From positions 135,060-199,059 of the forward strand of contig DFLT01000002.1 in NCBI GenBank assembly GCA_002375465.1: 64,000 nucleotides of DNA, read 5' to 3'. The DNA is from Alphaproteobacteria bacterium UBA3612. Its GTDB lineage: Bacteria > Pseudomonadota > Alphaproteobacteria > Sphingomonadales > Sphingomonadaceae. The notes under the pieces were generated by a model. It was not told the DNA's origin, ran no database searches, and worked only from the letters and a program-made list of their open reading frames with translations. Positions within the stretch are counted from its first letter, which is position 1; the number at the start of each line of letters is the position of its first letter. Of the stretch, positions 15,846 through 24,653 are shown one piece after another. The position numbers and the translations under genes were made by a program.

Positions 15846-16325
15846 GTTTGGGCGAGAGCGATCGAGGGCGCAAGTGTGACGGTTTGGCATGTGTTTGAAT
15901 TCCCTTCGATCGGGCGGCTTCGTTCTCAAGCACCCAACTGGCCGCACGCGGTCAGCCTTCAATGCCCGGCCCGCGCCAGTTCGCTCCGCACCCGTGTTGA
16001 ACACGAATTCTGCCCTTGGCCGTGCGGCCCTTCCGTTGGTGCAACGAGCCACCAGACACGAAAGGAAATCATCATGGCACGCAGCAATACCGCACCCGCG
16101 CAGGAGACTAACCCGCCGGAATTCCTTGCCTGGCATGTCGCCAACAAGGGCGACAAGGGTTTCTGGACCCGCATCGGAGCCGCGTGGTTCCACCGCGACC
16201 GCAAAGGGCTTTCGCTTCAATTGGAAGTGGTGCCTATCAATGGCCGGATCGTCCTGCGCACGCCGTTGGACGACGAGAAGAAGGAACCGGGCGCTTAGTG
16301 CCCGGCCTTCGAGTGGGTGGACTGG
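15846..16325 (+). repeat. Duplicated segment, copy 2 (partner at 2207-2700)
   Basis: Starts GTTTGGGCGAGAG like copy 1 and carries the same leader and 74-codon gene. It lacks about 20 bases present in the copy 1 leader (near 2340-2360). Similarity fades some 25 bases after the gene stop. It sits directly on the break in the integrase gene. Both copies have the same orientation, so recombination between them could remove about 13.6 kb, including both IS elements and the efflux cluster. Confidence 0.85.
16074..16298 (+). CDS. Small conserved protein (74 aa), copy 2
   Basis: Same protein as at 2449-2673 with two substitutions (Ala at position 9, Glu at 16). The AAGGAAATCATC leader before the ATG is identical. 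It lies in frame with the upstream truncated integrase, so a long fusion could also be translated, but the Shine-Dalgarno makes independent initiation the likely route. Function unknown. Confidence 0.7.
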   Translation: MARSNTAPAQETNPPEFLAWHVANKGDKGFWTRIGAAWFHRDRKGLSLQLEVVPINGRIVLRTPLDDEKKEPGA

Positions 16326-16500
16326 AATTGAACCATTGGCGGATCGACAGCTTTCAGCCGACGAGACGTTAGAAGCGAACTTTCATCGATAGTTGCCTTT
16401 GTTTTTACAGCTTTGCATTACGCATCGGCAATGCAACTCCGTGTCGGCAAGTGTCAGGGGCGCCGTATCACCGTCCTTAGGTCAAAGCGCGGTCTGAACA

Positions 16501-18072
16501 CTAGGGAGAGCGGCGGGAGGCCTTTCCCGCGGCATCCTCTGCACCGGCGGCAGGCTGATGATCGTCGTTGATTTCGCGGCCAAGAAGATCGAGCGTCACG
16601 GTGCGAGAGAATAGGACACGTGGCGATGGGCCTCTCCAAACCCCCTCGCCATCCTCGATCCGGAAGTTTGCAATGTTAGGAAACAGCGCGTCGTCAATGG
16701 GGTAGAGCGCTCGCGGATTGTGGTGTAGCTCGAGTTCGTCGGCCCAACCTTCCCAGTAAGCGGGATCCTCCACGTCAAAATCGAAAGGGATGGCCTCGTA
16801 GGCGTCTGGGCGTGGGTCGTTCCAGCCACCAGACCGCCGGAGGGTAACGAACCGATCACCAAAGCCAGCACGCACCGCCATGCGGTTGAACTTAGCGATC
16901 GTACCCGCGTTGCTAAACAGCACGGCCGACACGTTCTCCGTCCCATCCTGCTCGAAAAACGGAAGTATCTGGTTCGAGCCCTTCTCGAAGGCGTCAATAC
17001 GCTTTTCCTCGCCATATTCGCGGCCATCAGGTCCGGTGCTGACGGCGGCGGAACGACCATATAAATAGATAGGCAGCGCTGTATGCGACCAAGTCATCGA
17101 GGCTTGCGCGTGGAAGTCGGCGATCGCCAGTACGAATGGCTTTCCCTTGACGTGATCAAGCTCCCAGTAGCGCTTGCCGACTTTGGTATGTAGGGGCGAC
17201 CCGAACTTCAGTGTCATTTCCTTTTCAAGGAATGACCATCGATCATCAGGAACGGGAGGCGGTTCTCCGCCCGTTGTCGCCACAGCGCGGGTGTCGGGTG
17301 CGTTAGCGGTAGTCGCCTCGACGAAAAGCTCGATCCCGTTTCGCTCCAAGTGGTAGTCGGGTGACTGATGATCGTGACGTAACCGGAAGCCCATTTCGCG
17401 GAACGCGAATGACAGGTAAATCTCCCAGACGCGGGCGCTGTAACCTGTCGTTTGGAAGTCTCGGGCGAGGTTGCCGTCCAAGTCGGGCACCCAGCGCGAA
17501 AGCTCGGCCATTAGCGCTTTCGCCCCGCGCTGCGCTACGCCGTCTCGAAGGATTCTGAAGTCGGGATGCAGGGCCGTTTCATCTACTTCGGCGATCGGCG
17601 AGAATAGGTCGGTCCCTTTGGGCTGGTCGGGCAATGGCTTTAGGGTTGGTTTGAGTTCGAGGGCCGATAGCCCCATGTTGCCGCGCAGCATGTCTTCGGC
17701 GGCCCGGACCGTCGGAAGGCCTCGCTGATGTCCAACCGGGCGGTAGCGTCCCTCGCCATCGCGAGCGATCACCGCGAGGCCCACTTTGCCGGGACCACCC
17801 TTAAGATAGACCACGGCGAGGAGCCGCTCCCGGTCGGCTGACCAGAAGGATGTGGGCGAGCACTCGTCCCTAAAGTCCTGCGGCAGGCCCCAGAGTGCAA
17901 GCGCCTCGAAGCGCTCTCGTGACATCCGCTCGAAGCCGCTCTGGCGATCAGGATCGTAAAGCCGGACGTCGTCAGCCAAGCGAGCGATCAACTCTTCTCG
18001 CGATATAAAGAGGTCGATGCTATCGCCCTCGTTTTGTTGATCGGAAGGCTGTCTGCCTTGGCTTCCACTCAT
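16501..18072 (-). CDS. Putative nuclease-like protein of unknown family (523 aa)
   Basis: I do not recognise a named family. After an acidic N-terminus the protein has a mixed alpha/beta region. A segment near residues 214-255 resembles a PD-(D/E)xK nuclease core: VWEIYL (Glu217), then SPDYHL (Asp239), then IELFVEATT (Glu252), with Thr where Lys is usual. A hydrophobic strand (KPFVLAIADFH, 312-322) follows. No signal peptide or membrane helix. The start is ATG 18072 behind GGGGGA. It lies 99 bp after the 724-codon gene on the same strand, so the two are probably one operon in the island next to the integrase. A defence or mobile-element function is inference from context only. Confidence 0.6.
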   Translation of the reverse strand: MSGSQGRQPSDQQNEGDSIDLFISREELIARLADDVRLYDPDRQSGFERMSRERFEALALWGLPQDFRDECSPTSFWSADRERLLAVVYLKGGPGKVGLAVIARDGEGRYRPVGHQRGLPTVRAAEDMLRGNMGLSALELKPTLKPLPDQPKGTDLFSPIAEVDETALHPDFRILRDGVAQRGAKALMAELSRWVPDLDGNLARDFQTTGYSARVWEIYLSFAFREMGFRLRHDHQSPDYHLERNGIELFVEATTANAPDTRAVATTGGEPPPVPDDRWSFLEKEMTLKFGSPLHTKVGKRYWELDHVKGKPFVLAIADFHAQASMTWSHTALPIYLYGRSAAVSTGPDGREYGEEKRIDAFEKGSNQILPFFEQDGTENVSAVLFSNAGTIAKFNRMAVRAGFGDRFVTLRRSGGWNDPRPDAYEAIPFDFDVEDPAYWEGWADELELHHNPRALYPIDDALFPNIANFRIEDGEGVWRGPSPRVLFSRTVTLDLLGREINDDHQPAAGAEDAAGKASRRSP

Positions 18073-18171
18073 CTATCCCCCAATCCTTCAAACCGATCCA
18101 CAGCAGCAATGACTGGTCGGCGACAGTTACAAGCGATGCGGTGGCATCTAACCGAAAGCAATTTCCCGAGA

Positions 18172-20346
18172 TCAGCTCAAACCCTGCCGCCTCCCACCAA
18201 TCACGGGCGGTCCATGCCTCGCACGCAGTTCACGGTCCCACTTAATCATGTCGAGTACGTACGATGAGAACGCGAGGTCTCGGTATCCCATCGAATAGCG
18301 CCATTCGCGAGGATCCAGCGCCGCCAGCTGATCCGTAGCAATCGACGCGGGACCAAGATAGGCAATTAAATCTGCGGTTTGGAAGTCAGGACCTCGCCAA
18401 AATGATAGGCTGTCCTCATCCGCGACGATGCGTCCGCTCGTTAGGACGTTGATCAGTTCGTGGGCCTGCCGGATTGGGTGTCCGTTTAAGTTTGCTCCGT
18501 GGAAGACCCGGTTACCGATGACAATACCGGTGTGGACTTCGCAGGACGCGTCGACATCCCACCCGAGCTTCTGAAAGAGGACCTCCCGATTATTGGTGTT
18601 CGCTAGGATCTTGTGCCGCTTGTCGAGCTGCTTCCTGGCGCTGCGAATATGATCCCAGCTGTTGCGCATCTCGTGGACGGACACCGGATGGTAAGCGTTT
18701 TTGCACTCGAACAGGAAGAGCGACCGATCGCGCCAGGCGACAACGTCCAGTTCCAACTCTTGGCCAGCAACCTTCACCTCAAAGTCGCTATGGACGAGGA
18801 AGCCTGCGCAACCCAGCGCCTCCGTTACAGCTTGGACCACGCGGTCCTTGGGGCCAATGGCGGCAGACCGGAGACGGTTGGCGACGATCGTGTTACGCAC
18901 GAGGTTTGAAGCCGCGACAACGTGCGGCGCTATGACGTAGTAGCCCCCGGTATCCAAGAAAGGGCGATACTGTAGGTCGAGGTGCGGCTCGCCCGGCTCC
19001 ATCGTCAGGAGGGAGACGATCTCAACGGCTTTGTCCACATCGCCGAAAATCAGCTCCATCTGCTTTATAAGGTCGTCGTGACGGATGACGAGCAAAGTCG
19101 AGGTCAGGGTCAACTCCCCGCGCTCGGACTCGTCCTTCAGGTCCGAAAGACGTCGCTGATAGGCGCAACTGAGAAAGTTGAAGTAGCGCTGCACCTTAAA
19201 GACGTCCATCGAGGTGACGTGGTCGGTGATCGAAAAGATCAATTCCTCGAACGTGCCGAAGTTGTCGACGTCGAGCGCGAGGAGCATTTGGAGTTCGTCG
19301 AGAAACAGATCGTCGCGCGCGAAGAACTCTTCGAAAATTTCAGGCACGGCCGGCAGGCGCAAAACCAATCTACGTATCGGTTGTTCAACCAGCTCAAGCA
19401 TCTCCCCGAAGCTGCCCCGCTCGAAGCCGCGGTCGATAACAGAGCGCATGGAGATCGCAGGCTTTGTCTGCTGCAGGTGCGTGTAGCGGATCATTCCCTG
19501 GTTCTGTGACTGGATGTAGCCAAGTCGGACGGAGCGCTCGAGGTCGGGATCGATGGAGGAGATGGTGACGGTCTCACCCGCACTGTCGGCGCGGTACGGA
19601 AGGCCGTCGATGAAGAACTCGGCTTCCCTGAACTTCGTAAGGCGGATAGCGGCAACAAGCAACCGCTCGTAGACGAGCGCGTTCTTCGTGAAAGCGTCCG
19701 TGTCCACATGTGTGAAGCTGACGCCATCGACCGGAAACATAGAAGCGTAGGTGCGCAACACGAGCGAGGCCGCTTCAGCATACTCTTCCGAGGAGTAGCG
19801 ATGGCCGCTCAGGGAGCTTGCCTCATGGTCGTTCAACCAGCCGTGGTAGAACAAGGTGTTAACCATCACGAATACGGTCTTCAGTACCACGGCATGGCGC
19901 GACCGGATCGTCGTCTCTATCTCTTTCTGTAGTGCCCGGGCGTTGCCGGCGAGGCGCGAAAGCGCCACGACCGATTCGAGATACACGATTCGGTCAGGGG
20001 ACGCCGTCAGCAGCTCGCGCACGCTGAGCGCGGCCTTGGCAACCCTGCCGATCAGAGATCCCCGGAATTCATACCGCGATGCTCGCAAAACACCCTCGCG
20101 CCGCATGCAGGCGATGGCATGATCCGCGTCGAGAAACATCATGGCGAGTGCCGTCGCGATTGCTTCGCCCGCGCGGTTATCGTTTAGATACTTTGCCAGC
20201 AATTGGACATGAGCCTTGACATCCGAGGCGAGTGACTTCGACGTGGGTTGGCGGACTTGGTTCCGAAGCAGCGCGACCATCGCCCGCTGGCTTTTGGCGG
20301 CAATTAGCCGGGCCGCAAGATCTGATACTGGCTGGAACTGGGACAA
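18172..20346 (-). CDS. Large protein with C-terminal PD-(D/E)xK nuclease-like domain (724 aa)
   Basis: The N-terminal ~490 residues are mainly helical, with no motif I can name. Near residues 504-550 is a restriction-endonuclease-like core: a helix (VVQAVTEALGCAGFLVHSDFEV), then LELDVVAW (Asp534), then LFLFECKNA (Glu547-Cys-Lys549). This D...E-x-K spacing matches Mrr/NERD-like nucleases. A further ~170 residues follow. The start is TTG 20346 with AAAGAGA upstream; an overlapping ATG at 20350 is in another frame. First gene of a probable two-gene operon with the 523-codon gene. Predicted DNA-acting effector with a large sensor or scaffold region; function not established. Confidence 0.65.
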   Translation of the reverse strand: MSQFQPVSDLAARLIAAKSQRAMVALLRNQVRQPTSKSLASDVKAHVQLLAKYLNDNRAGEAIATALAMMFLDADHAIACMRREGVLRASRYEFRGSLIGRVAKAALSVRELLTASPDRIVYLESVVALSRLAGNARALQKEIETTIRSRHAVVLKTVFVMVNTLFYHGWLNDHEASSLSGHRYSSEEYAEAASLVLRTYASMFPVDGVSFTHVDTDAFTKNALVYERLLVAAIRLTKFREAEFFIDGLPYRADSAGETVTISSIDPDLERSVRLGYIQSQNQGMIRYTHLQQTKPAISMRSVIDRGFERGSFGEMLELVEQPIRRLVLRLPAVPEIFEEFFARDDLFLDELQMLLALDVDNFGTFEELIFSITDHVTSMDVFKVQRYFNFLSCAYQRRLSDLKDESERGELTLTSTLLVIRHDDLIKQMELIFGDVDKAVEIVSLLTMEPGEPHLDLQYRPFLDTGGYYVIAPHVVAASNLVRNTIVANRLRSAAIGPKDRVVQAVTEALGCAGFLVHSDFEVKVAGQELELDVVAWRDRSLFLFECKNAYHPVSVHEMRNSWDHIRSARKQLDKRHKILANTNNREVLFQKLGWDVDASCEVHTGIVIGNRVFHGANLNGHPIRQAHELINVLTSGRIVADEDSLSFWRGPDFQTADLIAYLGPASIATDQLAALDPREWRYSMGYRDLAFSSYVLDMIKWDRELRARHGPPVIGGRRQGLS

Positions 20347-20608
20347 TTCATTCTCTTTATTATGACCGACAGTGCGTGACGATATGCTGCGAATGAGAAT
20401 TTTTCACCATGTCGGCTACCCTAATTTCCCGTCCTCTAAGTAGCCGGTGCGCGATTTCTGAATCAACAGACGCTTGTCCGCTATTTTGCTCACGCAACAT
20501 CAGGAAGCATGCGGACGGCGCCCAACTGAACGGCCATAATTGGATTTTATCGATCTACGGTCGAACGATTGGAATAGGGCGCAAAGCCGCCACCATCTCA
20601 AATTGCAG
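20347..20608. other. 262 bp leader and intergenic region between the nuclease gene and integrase
   Basis: Lower GC than the core, with short AT-rich patches (TCATTCTCTTTATTATGACC) upstream of the TTG start that could hold the promoter of the nuclease operon. No gene with a start signal was found on either strand. Confidence 0.4.
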
Positions 20609-21811
20609 TCAGCGACTCGCTCCGCGTTGTCGAAGCTCATCAAGATAGTCGCTCCACCATTGCGCCATCTTTACGCGTTCATCCCAGTAGTTCCCGCGAT
20701 TGTAGACGCCACGAATAGCGTTGCTGTCACCATGAGCGAGTGCCCGCTCGATGGCGTCAGGATGCCAGAGGCCGCTTTCATTTAACATCGTTGAAGCAGT
20801 CGAGCGCAGTCCGTGTGCCGTCACTTCTTCTTTAGTGAACCCCATACGCCGAAATGCCGCGTTGATCGTATTCTCGCTCATCGGGCGCTGGTTCGTATGG
20901 AACGCCGGGAAGATGTAGCCCTTGCTGCCGGTAATTGGTTTGAGCTCTCGCAACAGGTCCAACACTTGGCGTGATAGCGGCACCACATGGGCCCGCCGCG
21001 CCTTCATCTTGCCTTCCGGTATTGTCCAGGTGGCCTTGTCCCAATCGATCTCGTTCCACTCGCCGTGGCGAAGCTCACCGGGTCGCACAAAGACATGGGG
21101 TGCGATCTTCAGCGCGAACTTCGTCGCCGGGTAACATTCGAAATCATCGATAGCACGGAGCAGCCCGCCCAACTTCTCTGGTTCGAGGATCGCCGCGTAG
21201 TGCCGTGCTTTGGGCGTGACCAGTGCACCCTGCAGGATCGAAGTCGGATCGGTTTGGCACTGGCCAAGCGCAGCTCCATGCCGGAACACCCGGCTTGCGA
21301 AGGAGCGGCACTTCTTCGCTGTCTCGAGATTACCTTTGGCTTCGAGTTTCTTGAGCGCCGCCAGCATCAACTGCGGATCGACATCGTTGATTGGCATATT
21401 GCCGATCGCTGGCTTGAGCAGTTCGAGGAACCAGCGCGCCTTGCGCAGCGTGGCCTCTGCCCTGCCTTCGGGCACCATCTTCTCGTCGATGTACTTATTG
21501 GCGATGACCTCGAAGGTGTTCTCCGCACCTAGCTTGATCCTGGCCTTCTTGCGCTTACGCTCCAGCATTGGATCGATGCCATCGGAAACCTTGAGCCGTG
21601 CTCGGTCGCGAAGCTGGCGCGCTTGCGACAAGCTGATCTCAGGGAACGCGCCGATGGGCAGCTTCTTCTCCTTACCGCCAAAGCGGTACTTGAAATACCA
21701 GAGCTTGGAGCCGTTCGGCTTCACCAAAAGCAGCAGCCCCCGCGAGTCGTATTTCTTGTATGACTTGTCGGCAGCCCGGAAGCCTTTGATTTCCTGCACA
21801 TTGAGGCTCAT
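20609..21811 (-). CDS. Tyrosine-type site-specific integrase (P4 family)
   Basis: An intact 400-residue integrase. The N-terminal DUF4102 domain (about 1-90) includes KLWYFKYRFGGKEKKLPIG. The core-binding domain spans about 100-190. The catalytic domain holds VRPGELRHGEW (Arg), AHGLRST (His-x-x-Arg), LAHGDSNAIRGVYNRG (His and the nucleophile Tyr). It is transcribed away from the tRNA-Leu and its start is 178 bases from the tRNA 3' end, the usual layout for islands inserted at tRNA genes. It would catalyse integration and excision at the tRNA-Leu att site. Confidence 0.92.
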   Translation of the reverse strand: MSLNVQEIKGFRAADKSYKKYDSRGLLLLVKPNGSKLWYFKYRFGGKEKKLPIGAFPEISLSQARQLRDRARLKVSDGIDPMLERKRKKARIKLGAENTFEVIANKYIDEKMVPEGRAEATLRKARWFLELLKPAIGNMPINDVDPQLMLAALKKLEAKGNLETAKKCRSFASRVFRHGAALGQCQTDPTSILQGALVTPKARHYAAILEPEKLGGLLRAIDDFECYPATKFALKIAPHVFVRPGELRHGEWNEIDWDKATWTIPEGKMKARRAHVVPLSRQVLDLLRELKPITGSKGYIFPAFHTNQRPMSENTINAAFRRMGFTKEEVTAHGLRSTASTMLNESGLWHPDAIERALAHGDSNAIRGVYNRGNYWDERVKMAQWWSDYLDELRQRGASR

Positions 21812-21980
21812 TTGGGGGCCTCACTTTCGTGCGATTTGGGGGCTTTTGAGCTGGAGCCCCCAGCCGAGGCCCCCACAGACGTTGGAACAAAGCGGAACAA
21901 AACAAGACCTCGCTTTCTGCGCTAGAGGTCAAGAATGGCAGAATTCCGCCATTTCTGCAATGTTTTGGAACGTTCTGATG

Positions 21981-22010
21981 AGAACAAATGGTGCCCAGAA
22001 GAGGACTCGA
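21981..22010 (-). repeat. att core at the tRNA-Leu 3' end
   Basis: Thirty bases covering the tRNA T-arm end, acceptor stem, CCA and eight bases beyond. They match 15078-15106 in inverted orientation with one base missing there. The overlap with the tRNA 3' end restores a functional tRNA after integration, as is typical for P4-type integrases. Confidence 0.75.
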
Positions 22011-22075
22011 ACCTCCACGTCCATACGGACACTAGCACCTGAAGCTAGCGCGTCTACCAATTCCGCCATCTGGGC
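21989..22075 (-). tRNA. tRNA-Leu (anticodon CAG)
   Basis: Reading the minus strand, GCCCAGA pairs with TCTGGGC to give a 7-bp acceptor stem followed by encoded CCA. The D-arm contains AATTGGTAGAC, the anticodon stem-loop is CTAGC-TTCAGGT-GCTAG (anticodon CAG), and a long variable arm (TGTCCGTATGGACG) marks a class II leucine tRNA. The T-arm has GGTTCGAGTCC. Length 87. It is the integration site of the island on its 3' side. Confidence 0.97.
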
Positions 22076-22212
22076 CCGCGGTCCCCGCTTGGGGGTGCGA
22101 AGGTGGCGCAGCTAGGGGCAGGCGCCGCGCTTGTCAATGGTGGGGGCTGGCCTGTAACAGCAGACCCGCAAACGCCCGTCCCATCCTGTCTTGAAAAGGA
22201 AGACCCACAGCC

Positions 22213-23154
22213 ATGACCGACCTGGTCACCGTCTTCGGCGCCTCCGGCTTTATCGGCCGCTATGTCGTGCAGGAGCTTGCCGCGCGGGGCGCGCGCATTC
22301 GTGCGGTTACGCGCGATCCGCATACCGCTCAGTTCCTGAAACCACTGACCGCGCTTGGCCAGCTGGGCTATGCAAAGGCGCGGCTGTCGTCGGAGAAGGA
22401 GGTGCGTGCCGCGTGTGAGGGCGCAACCGCCGTCATCAACCTCGTCGGCATTCTGGACGGCAGCGATGAAGAATTCGGGGCTCTGCACCGCGAGGGCGCC
22501 CGGCGAATTGCGGAGGCTGCCGCCGGTGCGGGTGCCGCATCGATGATCCATGTGAGTGCAATCGGAGCGGATGCCGGCCTGGAGGATGGACCCGCCTATG
22601 CCCGCAGCAAGGGGGAGGGAGAGGAAGCCGTTCGCAAGGCCTTTGCCGACGCGACGATTGTCCGCCCGAGCATCGTCTTCGGGCCGGAGGATGAATTCCT
22701 GAACCGTTTTGCCCGCCTGATTCGCGTGGCGCCCATCATGCCCATCGTTGCCCCGGATGCCCGGTTCCAGCCGGTTTACGTCAATGATCTGGCCGCGGGC
22801 ATTTCAGAGGCTGCGCTGCATCCCGATATACATGGTGGCCAGACCTATGAAGTGGGCGGGCCGGATGTCGTCACCATGCGGGAGCTGATGCACTATATTG
22901 CGCGCACGATCGGCCGGGACATTTCGATGCCGGAGGTTCCCGATGCGCTGACAGGAACGCTCAGCAAGGTGTTCGGGTGGATGCCCGGTGCGCCGATCAC
23001 ACATGATCAATATCTGATGCTGCAGCGGCCCAGCGTGGTTTCCGGGCCCAATGGCCTGTCCGCGCTTGGCGTCCAGCCGACGCCGGTGCAGGCGGTGGCC
23101 CCGAACTGGCTGGTGCGGTATCGGAAGCAGGGGCGCTTCACGCAGATGGCGTAG
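22213..23154 (+). CDS. Complex I NDUFA9-like NAD(P)-binding protein
   Basis: A 313-residue atypical short-chain dehydrogenase. The N-terminal Rossmann motif is VFGASGFIGRYVV. An INLVGIL strand and an HVSAIGAD segment follow, together with YARSKGEGE in place of the classical YxxxK. The C-terminal part (YEVGGPDVVTMRELM) is characteristic of the NDUFA9 subfamily, which stabilises respiratory complex I in mitochondria and is widespread in Alphaproteobacteria. First core gene to the right of the tRNA; an AAAAGGAAGACCCACAGCC leader gives the Shine-Dalgarno. Confidence 0.85.
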   Translation: MTDLVTVFGASGFIGRYVVQELAARGARIRAVTRDPHTAQFLKPLTALGQLGYAKARLSSEKEVRAACEGATAVINLVGILDGSDEEFGALHREGARRIAEAAAGAGAASMIHVSAIGADAGLEDGPAYARSKGEGEEAVRKAFADATIVRPSIVFGPEDEFLNRFARLIRVAPIMPIVAPDARFQPVYVNDLAAGISEAALHPDIHGGQTYEVGGPDVVTMRELMHYIARTIGRDISMPEVPDALTGTLSKVFGWMPGAPITHDQYLMLQRPSVVSGPNGLSALGVQPTPVQAVAPNWLVRYRKQGRFTQMA

Positions 23155-23207
23155 GCGCGTTTGAAGCGCGAGGGGCGCTCGGCCACGGGATCGGCGCGGG
23201 CGGCGGC

Positions 23208-23399
23208 TCAGTTGCCGAACAGGGCTGCGGCGCTCGCCTTGAAATCCTTTGCGCCGGTCAGTTTCTGGCGCGTGCGCTCGATTTCTGTCTCCAGCGCGGC
23301 GATGCGCGCTTCCAGCTCATGAACGCTGAGCGGATCCAGATCCTGTTTCATGATCGTGGCAAGCGGATCACCCGGGCGGGGCAGGTCATCTTCATCCAT
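23208..23399 (-). CDS. DUF1192 family small protein
   Basis: A 63-residue protein. The middle (LSVHELEARIAALETEIERTRQKL) is a coiled-coil helix typical of DUF1192 proteins, and the C-terminal AAALF motif is also conserved. Length is normal for the family. Found throughout Sphingomonadales with unknown function; no membrane segment. Its start region faces the quinone oxidoreductase gene divergently. Confidence 0.8.
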   Translation of the reverse strand: MDEDDLPRPGDPLATIMKQDLDPLSVHELEARIAALETEIERTRQKLTGAKDFKASAAALFGN

Positions 23400-23550
23400 C
23401 TTCGCTGTTCTCCTGTGGCGAACTTAAGAACCCTCGCCCTATACAATAAAGGCGGCAGAGGGGCGAGCCGGGCCTGCGAAATAGCTTCTTTAACGGTGCT
23501 GGTGACCGAGTCTTCCGCCTGCTAAGCCCCTCTCCACAAAGGCGGGGGAG

Positions 23551-24561
23551 ATGCTTGTGCCGAAGACCGTTCCGACCGTGATGCGCGCGATTGATCCAGA
23601 GGGTCCGGGCGGGCCTGAGATGCTGCAATTGGTGGATCGCCCCGTGCCCGTCGCCGGCGCCGGAGAGGTGCTGATCGAGGTGGCGGCGGCTGGCGTCAAT
23701 CGCCCCGACATTCTGCAAAGGCTTGGCCTTTATCCGATGCCGCCGGGCGCCCCCTCCATCATGGGTCTGGAAGTGTCCGGACGGATCGCGGCGCGTGGTG
23801 CTGGCGTAGAGAGTTTCGAAATCGGGCAAGAGGTTTGTGCGCTGGTGGCCGGGGGAGGCTATGCAGATTATGTCGTCGCGCCCGCCGGTTCGGTCTTGCC
23901 GGTGCCGCAGGGCGTCGATCTGTTGGACGCGGCAGGGCTTCCCGAAACCTATTTCACTGTCTGGTCCAATCTATTCGAACGCGGCGCCGTGAAAGACGGC
24001 GAAACGGCGCTGGTTCATGGCGGCACAAGCGGCATTGGAACGACCGCGATCCAATTGTGTAACGCGTTCGGCGTGCGCGTTTTCGTTACTGCGGGCTCTG
24101 ACGATAAGTGCGGCGCTGCGAAGGAGGTCGGCGCAGACCTCGCCATCAACTACAAGACGCAGGACTTCGTGGAAGAGGTAAAGGCGGCGGCCCCGGACGG
24201 GGTGGATGTGGTACTGGACATGGTCGGCGGCGATTATGTGGCCCGCAATATCGAATGCCTGGCGGCGGAGGGACGGCACGTCTCCATCGCCTTTCAGCGG
24301 GGGCCACGCGCGGACGTCAGCCTGACGGCTGTGATGTCGAAACGTCTGCGCCTGTCGGGATCGATGCTGCGCCCGCGCGATGCGGAGTTCAAGGCGCTGG
24401 TCGCCCGCAGCCTGCAAAAGACAGTCTGGCCGCTTTTTGCGGAGGGGAAGCTGCGTGCGCTGACGGACCGCATATTCCCGCTGGCAGAGGCCGCAGACGC
24501 GCACCGTCACATGGAGGCTGGGGATCATGTCGGAAAGATCATCCTGAAGGTGGCTGACTAG
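23551..24561 (+). CDS. NAD(P)H:quinone oxidoreductase, zinc-independent MDR family
   Basis: A 336-residue medium-chain reductase without zinc ligands. GroES-like domain: AGVNRPDILQRLGLYPMPPG and MGLEVSGRIAARG. Nucleotide-binding fold: ALVHGGTSGIGTTAIQL (Rossmann variant) and VFVTAGSDDKC. C-terminal ADAHRHMEAGDHVGKIIL is typical of PIG3/QorA-like enzymes, which reduce quinones with NADPH. ATG 23551 abuts its GGGGGAG; ATG 23581, just before the conserved N-terminal part, is an alternative start. Confidence 0.85.
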   Translation: MLVPKTVPTVMRAIDPEGPGGPEMLQLVDRPVPVAGAGEVLIEVAAAGVNRPDILQRLGLYPMPPGAPSIMGLEVSGRIAARGAGVESFEIGQEVCALVAGGGYADYVVAPAGSVLPVPQGVDLLDAAGLPETYFTVWSNLFERGAVKDGETALVHGGTSGIGTTAIQLCNAFGVRVFVTAGSDDKCGAAKEVGADLAINYKTQDFVEEVKAAAPDGVDVVLDMVGGDYVARNIECLAAEGRHVSIAFQRGPRADVSLTAVMSKRLRLSGSMLRPRDAEFKALVARSLQKTVWPLFAEGKLRALTDRIFPLAEAADAHRHMEAGDHVGKIILKVAD

Positions 24562-24653
24562 CGCGCAAGGCGTTACGGCGCCGCTTGCGCCCAGGGGACA
24601 TAACGCCGTCGTTTGTCTTGTCCCGGCGGGGCCGCTCGGCCATATGCGCCAGC

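Noticed and set aside
16501..20346. Calling the two-gene cargo a known named defence system
   Set aside because: Apart from nuclease-like motifs I cannot match either protein to a named system, so the label would be invented.
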